Of a stretch of DNA of 21,222 nucleotides, positions 9,361-18,300 are shown piece by piece. The DNA is taken from assembly GCA_020650975.1 (NCBI GenBank), contig JAIPMN010022977.1, forward strand, positions 1 to 21,222, written 5' to 3'. The stretch is from Apostichopus californicus (lineage: Eukaryota; Echinodermata; Holothuroidea; Aspidochirotida; Stichopodidae). Numbering within the stretch: position 1 is the stretch's first letter; the number at the start of each line of letters is the position of its first letter. The translations under genes and the position numbers were made by a program. A model generated the notes under the pieces. That model was not told the origin of the DNA, did not search any database, and saw nothing but the letters and a program-made list of their open reading frames with translations.

Positions 9361-9391
9361 GTAGCAAATAAGATTTCCAAGAGATTTCAAG

Positions 9392-12300
9392 ATGTTTGGA
9401 TTTAAGAAAAAGAAGAAGACAGGAGGAGAGTCCAATCTATCTTCTACCTCAAATTCTCCAGCCTCATCAGTGGTATCATTAGAGAAGAAACCAAGTAAGG
9501 TGTCATCTCTTAAATTACCTTTTGGACGGAAATCAAGTAAAAATAAGTCGGAAACTAGCAGCATCTCAAGCTCGGACACTCAAGTATTGCATGGAGTTAC
9601 CAAACAAGATATTCAGCAGAACGGCACTACTAATAAACCATCCAATCTGCCGCCCGGTTATATGGTCCTAGGAAAGCTTGCTTCTGACTTAGAGGCATTG
9701 CAGGTGCGTAAAGATTCTAAGGAGAAAGCAGAAGAGCCCGTCCGGGTAGCAGATAAAGATGTAGTGAAGAGCTACAAACTAAAAGCTCCTGAGGACTGGG
9801 GTGAGGAGGAAGTATTAGCTTGGTTAAAAGACAATGACTTGGCATACTTTGTGGAACTCTTTGATGGTAAGTCAACAACTATGTTTTGATTCCTGTTTTG
9901 TACCAAAACAAAATTCCTTTTCGATAGGGATGGTTGGGGTTGGGGGGGGGGGCTTATAGGCCTTTGTTTGTTATTAAACACAGTGGTGAAATAGTTTCAT
10001 GTGTTCAATTAGCCCTGATCCATTTCATTTGTATTGTGCACTCCATTTGTTATGGGCATGAATAAAATATAATGATAATATATTGTAATTACTCTCCAAT
10101 TAGATCCATACAGTATTAAGCATATAATTTTTTGTTACTCATGATACTATCACCAGTGTAAGTTTCAAAATATTAACCATGACCTTATTTTTTACTGATC
10201 TTTTGTACTGTAGTGACTCATATACTGTAGAATGTACACAAAATTGGACTCCCAATTCAGATGAGGGGAAGATTCATGGTTGTGTATCATCATAAATTTT
10301 CAGTGGCTGATTTGTATTGAATGTAGAAGGTTTTAGCATCGATTGTTAAGTTGAGGATATATTCCATAATGTAGAGTTCATAAGCTATATCATATTGCTT
10401 GCTATTCGTTTCTTCTTAATATACAGTAGCTCTGTTTGACTGTTTCTCATGAAAATTCCAACGGAAAGTGCAAAACTGTTGTGAAGTGCACCTAATTTTG
10501 TGCATAGTGCACAGTACAGCACGACTTACAACCACAGATTTACATAAGTACTGTATATGATCTGTTTGAAAGTGTATTATTGTCTTGCATTGTGGACATA
10601 AATGTATAGAAACTGTCTCAGTGAGATATATTTTTATATTTTCTGAGAGATACATTACATGGGTATTTGTATTATCAGCCAGATTGCAAATTTTACAGTT
10701 ACTTCATCGTGTCTTGAAAACGTGACACTCAACTATTCTTCTGAATTTGTCTCTTTTTCACCAGGTTGTGATATTGATGGAGATTATCTACTGCAAGTAA
10801 CTGAGGAAGACTTGGGTAATTTATGAAATCATATGTACTTGTTATTCAAATTGACTTAATAGTCCGACCTGTCAAAGACAAATTTGCACTGAACAGGGAA
10901 TAATTTTAACCAGTACCGCATCACAAAATGCTATTTATATCATACAGTCCAGTTGCTATGTACACAAGTGCTATAAGATGAGTAGCAGTTTTCTACTCAA
11001 GAAATTAAGTATTTCTTGAAGTAAATTTTTTGAAGTTAAAATTTTGAACACTAAAGTTATTCCCTGCTGTGCAGTAAGCTGGACAATACAGTATTTGAAT
11101 GACAACATTTTCAGTAGTCTGAGCGTTTATAACGAGGCCAACGAGGGTTCTCTAGTATTTTTCCATTGGTATCCAATAGTTTGACATAGTGTCCCTGTTG
11201 TACATTGAAGAAACCTATATAGTGTAGTTTGAGCTTTATATTTCAAATTTGAAGGTTGACAACTGAAACATGAAGTGATACATATTATATTTATTACTTC
11301 TGCAAGGTCTTGAACCCTTTGCACATTTGACCTTCAAGTTTCCCCTCACTAATTCCCATGGTTTTGATGTGTCCATCAATTTTGTAAAATTACTGAATTT
11401 CAATTTATTTTAATCTCATGAACTTAAAATTACCATCGCTTTAAAGAAGTTAAAAACCAAATAATGAAACAAAAAAATGTTAAGTACATCTTCTTTTATG
11501 CTTGCAAGATGGTTGTCATTGTTAGTGACATTACTCTTTAAAATTGGGATTTCTAACTTCAATGGACAATTTACAGTCGTTTCAATAATCACTTACAAAC
11601 CTAAAACAGGCGTTCTATTCATCCAATTCTCTCGTATTTCTTTATCGTGTTTGGACATACTTGTGGGAAATTCTTTGATGCAGTAAATTATAAGGAAATT
11701 TTACAAGATCAGTCTTCAAACCGTTGCACAATTTTTTTGGCAATATTTTTCTCTGCACTCTTTCCTTTTTGCAGTTGACCTTGAAGTAGATGATACCGAA
11801 CTCAGGAAGAGGTTACTTTTGGCTGTCAATGATCTCATCAATATGCAAGAGGTAAATGAGTCTTTCTCTTTGTACATGGACCGGTGCGCTGACAATTTAT
11901 GATTAATATATTTTGTAAACCTAACATGCATTAGAAAACTTTGTCTTTAGTAAGGATGTATAGTAGGCTAGGAGCCTAAGTTTGGCAAACAATAATCCAG
12001 TGACAGATGTTCTGGCTTGGGGATGGGCTATATATATATATATATATGTATATATTTAATGTAAGGTTTTGGCATTTTGTTTGTCAAATATCAACAATTT
12101 CTGTTTTCTTCTGACTCGTTAAATAACAACCCTGCCGATTTTTGTTTTGCGACCCCCACTTTGGCTACAAGGGTCATAAGAGTCATAACTCACAGTCTTT
12201 TTTTTCAATTCTATGTTCGTATGAGACTGAAATCAAATGAAAGTACTTGTCTCGATTGTCTTATGTTCACCCCTATAATGCCGTTGGTATATCCTACCTC

Positions 12301-15300
12301 AGGAGGACGATGTCGATCTTTCCCTGCCCGGGTTAGAAGATGGGGAATCGGGATCCGAGTGGGAGAGTGTCGACGACTTCGATGGCTACGACAAGAAAGC
12401 GAAGAACGGCCACAAGACTGACCAACCTAGATCGGGGAAAGCACGTGGTGAGTTCATGCAGAGAATCAGTCCGAATTTGATCAAGTGCCAGGCGCGTAGC
12501 CAAGGAGGGGGGGGGGGCGACGGCCCCCCCTTGAGCCTATTTTTTTTGTATGTTTTTATGAAATCTTTCAGTAATTTCAAAATAAAAAAATGCTTAGATG
12601 CAACTTACAAGGCCTGGGAAGTGCCATTTCCAGCGATCTGGGAGGCATTTTCGGCCAAAATTCGGCTTTGCGCCAACTCGTGGTGGCACTACGCTTAGAT
12701 AATTTGCAGAGCCATATAAACAGCTCTGATAGTTTGCCTACAGGTTCGCACCTCTCTTGGCAAATTCCTGGCTACGCCCCTGTCAAGTGCCTTCGTCTCA
12801 ATCCATGGGATTTTATCTGTTACATTTATGGTAAAAGATATTATTGCTTTCAATTGACATATTTATGTTTCATTATTCAGACGTCGTAAGACCACCAACT
12901 GGTTTCTCTGAGGGCCACCAGTCCAGACTAGGGAAACCTGTAGACGATTGGACGAAAGAAGACGTAATTCTTTGGCTAGAATCGATCAAACTCGGAAAAT
13001 ACTCGGACCATTTCCTCAGTAAGTTTCCACTCCATCTAGAGGAAGCAGTGAGAGGTTTCCGTATTAGCTTGATTGTGTTTTCTGTTTCGTCCAAATTAAA
13101 AATAAATTACGACATAAAAGAGAAAAAGGAAAATTAGAGTACCAGTGACACTAAAATTTACAGGCATTAACATGGTTGTAATGTTAGTATAAAAGGGTGA
13201 CAATGAAAGACAAAATGGGGAATTAAGAAACAAATCAGAAGAGAGCAAGAAGTGGTTTTGTGGGAATCAAGGCTGCGACCTCTCAATTTCAAGACTTCCT
13301 GTACTCTACCAACAGAGCTTTCCAGCTCCTCTTGATGGTTAAGATGCCCATATAGCCATTTCTTTGCTCTTTTCAAGTATATGTATTTCATTCATATACA
13401 TAGCTGTAATTAAAAAACAAGAACAAAAAAAAAACCCTCCTTTCAAATGTAAGTATTTAATTCATGTACAAAGCTGTAAGTAAAAAGCAAGAAAGAAAAA
13501 AAAGCAACTTGGTTCATTAATTCATATGCACAAAATTCACATAGTGTGTTTAAAGAACATGATAGTGGCGAGCCTACTGTTAGAAATGTTGTAATCAAGA
13601 AGTAGATCAAAGCACTCAAATCTTACAACGAAGTTGGTTACAAATCAATAGATCACAAATTCTTATGATTTTATCTTAGCAAAGTAGTGTTATCTCAACA
13701 TCTTAAAAATTTCGGAATTATTTTGGTCACACTACCGAGGAGATCCCATGAATCTATTGCTTTCAAAAATACTCTTACTTCGAGCTAAAACTGTAAATTG
13801 GGGAGCCACCTGATGTAAATTGTTTAAAGTGATAATCAAATTCGACTTATCTGAAAATGCACATGCGGCTGCTTATTACCATCAAATAATTGCCTTCCTG
13901 CTCAATATTCACATTAAGAGGGACATCGATATGTTTTTGAACCAAAGTGAGTTTCCAACAATAGTTTTATCTGATGGTTTTGGTTTGTCCTAGCGCAAGA
14001 TAGCTGTAAAATAAGTCAAGTTACAAATTAATATTCATCAAAGTTTAAGTAAGTCAAGTTACAAATATTCATCAAAGTTAGGAATATATAGACAGAGCTT
14101 GAGCATGTCCTTCATTGTTTGCGTTCTTTTGCAAAACTGCATTGCTGCCCTTTTAAGAACTTTTACATTTCCCTTTTTGTTTCTTCAGATCATCAAATCA
14201 CTGGCTCAAAGCTCAAGAATATTGACATGTCTTTACTCGGTGAGGAGAAAACAAATTGTTTATCAAGTAGAAAAAAACTATATGAAAGATAGGGGAATTG
14301 ACCTCTGACTGACCTTGGTTAGCCTCTCGAGGCGTATTGAAAATGCAAAACAATGATAGACTAAGGACATAATTCTCCAAAAAATTGGTATTAACGTCAT
14401 GAACAAATAGTGGCGCCATGTTGTGTTTGGGGAAGACAAAATATGATACTGTGCAACTTCCGATATCTACGTAGGATGTTTTCGCACATATGTTGATTGT
14501 GACGTAAATACCGCCTTCTTGAATTAAAAGAGACAGATGGACAGACAACTAATCTGGACCATTGAACAATGAGTAGAGAACAATAAGACAGAACAAAGAA
14601 TGGTAAGCAGAAAGAGAGACTCCATGTCATCTTACTCATCCAGTTTTCTGGAGATAACAAGACTAAACTTCTGATTAAAGTTACCCTGCTAGCATCAGAG
14701 ACATATCACTCAAAGTGGCCGGACTAGCTAGGTTACCCTCGCAGATATCTCATCCTTGAAAAGGCACTCATGTATGGATTACCTATGAATCATTTGACAG
14801 TGTCTGTTAATTCATACAATACTATTCCTATTGTCCCATCGATTGCTTTCATGGTATATATATATATCCCCAAACTTGAAATATTTTTTTCTTATCAATC
14901 CCAACTCTCAGATCGGATGAAGATGTATAGCTCAGAGGACAGGGAGAGGTTTTTATCCAGCCTCTATGACGCCACTAATCCGAATAACAATCCCTTGTTA
15001 CTAAGTGAGTACAATCCTCTGTTACTAAGTGAGTACAATCCTCTGTTACTAAGTGAGTACAATCCTCTGCTACTTAATGAGTACAGTTCTTTGTTAATAG
15101 GTGAGTACAATCCTCTGTTACTAAGTGAGTACAATCCTCTGTTACTAAGTGAGTACAATCCTCTGTTACTAAGTGAGTACAATCCTCTGTTACTAAGTGA
15201 GTACAATCCTCTGTTACTTAGTGAGTACAATCCTCTGTTACTAAGTGAGTACAATCCTCTGTTACTAAGTGAGTACATTTCTCTATTACTACAGTAAGTG

Positions 15301-18300
15301 AGTACAGTTCTCTGTTACTAAGTTAGTACAATCCTCTGTTACTAAGTGAGTACAATCCTCTGTTACTAAGTGAGTACAATCCTCTGTTACTAAGTGAGTA
15401 CAATCCTCTGTTACTAAGTGAGTACAAGATTCACACATTAACTGGACTCCATTCTTTGAAAGATCATCAGTTTAGCCTCTAACGTTTAAGCTTTGCTATG
15501 TGTTGCTCAAAATGTTCAAAGGCTGTACTCTTCTAGACATTCTCTTGCTCCAAATTCATTCCCAGACATTGATGAGCATTAGATTAAAATAAATAAAATT
15601 AAATCAAAATAATCAAGTAAATGTAGAATTATAAAATAATCTCTAAGGAACTATGGTAAAAATGCTTGTTTAAGGTGGAAATCAAATGCTTTGTGGTTAG
15701 TTTGAGCATCACTGACCATTATTTTATGCTCTAGGATATTTTTGAGCAGTCAACGGTAAAATTAAGCTGAATTTTTTGTAAACATTGGCATCAGGTTTGT
15801 GATTTTTTCTCGATGGATTTAGGGACCACTTGGCATATATGTCTGATTTACCCTTTACACTCCTTGTGATGTACAGAACTGTGATGCAGTACAACAGAGC
15901 AGTGAATGTGGTCAAGTGGTTAAGGCAGTGGACTGGTGATCTAAGGATTACAGGTTCGAGCCCTGGCCAGATCATTGCGTTGTGTCCTTGGGCAAGGCGC
16001 TCCATTGCCTCTCTCCACCCAGGTGTATAATGTGGACTTGCGAGGTGACTTGTAAATATAGTTGTGTGTGCCGGTTTGTGGCTGCACCCTATGGGAAGTC
16101 CCCCGAGGGATACATGGTTGTGGTGCACTGTGGTGCCCCAGGAGAGATTGATTGAATTGCGCACACTTTGGTGTGTAGGTGTGACAAGTTACCAATGGCC
16201 AAGGCTAAAAGCGCCTTTGAACAATTTCTGTTGAATTTGGCGCTATATAAATGTCTTCTGATTGATTGACTGATTGATTGAATAAGTTGATGTTCAAACA
16301 ACTGTCAAAGACAGAGTATCAGTTTTGAGTGCTCTGAACTTTGTCTCCTATAATATGCTACATATGATTCCTGTATTAACAGCTGCCATATTCTACATAT
16401 GGTTCCTGTTTTAACAGCTGCCATATATCTTTGCACTTGTGTAGCAAGTCCTCCACTTTACATAGGATTTTGCAATACGATAGTGGATAAATGATTCCCC
16501 GCAGAGGTGGTTTTTTATAAAGTCAATGATGTTGTTCATCTACCAGCAGGGCAGAGAAGCAATCATTTGGCTATATTAAAGTCAAAGTTATAAATGAAGT
16601 ACAGGTCATGGGAGATGTGAAGTGTAAACCACAAAGCCAAATGGCTTTTGTAACTAGGTGAACAAATCACTCTTCCGTGGTTGTGGTGAGGTGTTTAAAC
16701 ATGAAAGCTGTGTGGTTTGATTGCTTCATTGTGTACACCCTGAGTGTGTAAAGCAGAAATGAGGTTTTGACACAAAGATTTAGCTGGGTCGACTCCTGGG
16801 CTACATGTATTACACCAGTAGTATTGTATATAATAAACACTGTGGGACTTCCTTCATTCTTTCTCAATTGGCTTTGATTTTGGTTTTGATGATAATAGTA
16901 ACCAATGCAGTCATGATTGGCGTGTGTGTGTGTGACGCCCAGCTCTTAAACATGATATCTCAAGATAGGGACTATTGAAACTTTTCATTCTCCATACATT
17001 GAGAGAATTGAGAGAAAGAATACTATTGTTTTTTGGTGGAGGTCAAGGTCATCTGAGGTCACCAGACATCAATAACTGAAAACATTGTAAACATGCTATC
17101 TCAAGATAGGAATTATGGATACTTTTCATACTTGGCATGTAGATATGTCACATTGAGAGAAGAACCCTACACTTTTATTTGTGGAGGTAAAAGGTCATCT
17201 GAGGTCACCAGAGGTAAACTAAAAACCTAGTAAACACGATATCTCAAGAAGCATGGACACTTTTCATACTTGGCCTGTTGATGCATTATAGTCAGTAGAA
17301 GAACTGTTTTGTTGTTTGTGGCAGTCAAAGGTCACCAGAGGTCAAATGCTTAAAACCTTGTAAAACACAATAACTCATGATAGGAGTATGAATACTTTTA
17401 AACTTGGCAAGTATATGCATCATATTTATTAGAATACCCCTAATTTTTGGTGGAGGTCAATGGTCATCTGAGGTCACCAGATGTCAAACACTGCAAAAAT
17501 TGTAAACATGATATCTCAAGATAGCAATCATGGATACTTTTCAATCTTAAACCTTGTAACTTTTAAACATCAGTCCAACAATTTGTGAGTTCCATCATCT
17601 AACTGTTAGTTGAGTTTCATGGTCTTACCAGTCCCATCTTATTATTCTCAAGTTCCTAACAACAGACTTATGAAACATAGGTCCATGATATGATGTTGCT
17701 ATGAGCCTGGTGTAATCTTGAGTTTTGTGCAGCACATTGCTATACTGTGCAGAGCAGGTCTTGTACGCAAGAACCATCGTATTTTATAGAGGAATAGTTC
17801 ATATATTTTGGAACTGTCACATAACATTTGAAAACAAAGTTAATTCCCCGTGTCTTGTGAAACTAAGAAGTGCTTAGGCGTGTCGGTGATATCTGGCATT
17901 GCAGTATTCTGTTTGACCTCATGAACTTATTTGGACTATGAAAAATGTCAATAAACAACTGCGTCAGATTGGCATATACCAAGAATGACTTGGCACAGTT
18001 TGAAAAGGTTAATGTCAAGCAAGGACTTCTTAACCCTACAGTTCAAGATGTGTGTGTGTATTGTTACTGTAGTACAGTAGAAGGAAGTGTACACACCCAC
18101 GGTGTCCCACCACGACGATGCTAAATTTGAAGGGATTCATAACAATGACTGAATCATCAAAACATGTAGCGCACATATCATCCAGGTATAAATTGATAGA
18201 GTACACAAATATAAAATATAATAATATTATGATGTCATCGTTGAGAATTGTTTAGGTTTTGTACAGGCCTATGCTTGTATTTTTTCATTGTTGTTTAACT

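Noticed and set aside
12456-12889. Overlapping plus-strand open frames of 80 and 99 codons as extra exons of the SAM gene
   Set aside because: They lie mostly in the hAT-type element, and the flanking exons join in phase without them.
14964-15278. Minus-strand open frame of 104 codons with an octapeptide repeat (YSLSNRGL)
   Set aside because: It is the antisense reading of the 24-bp minisatellite; a stop-free 24-bp unit opens that frame automatically.
15724-16301. Long overlapping minus-strand open frames (up to 146 codons)
   Set aside because: They cover the SINE at 15907-16282, and a near-identical peptide (MIWPGLEPVILRS) appears at the other SINE copy, so they are repeat artefacts.
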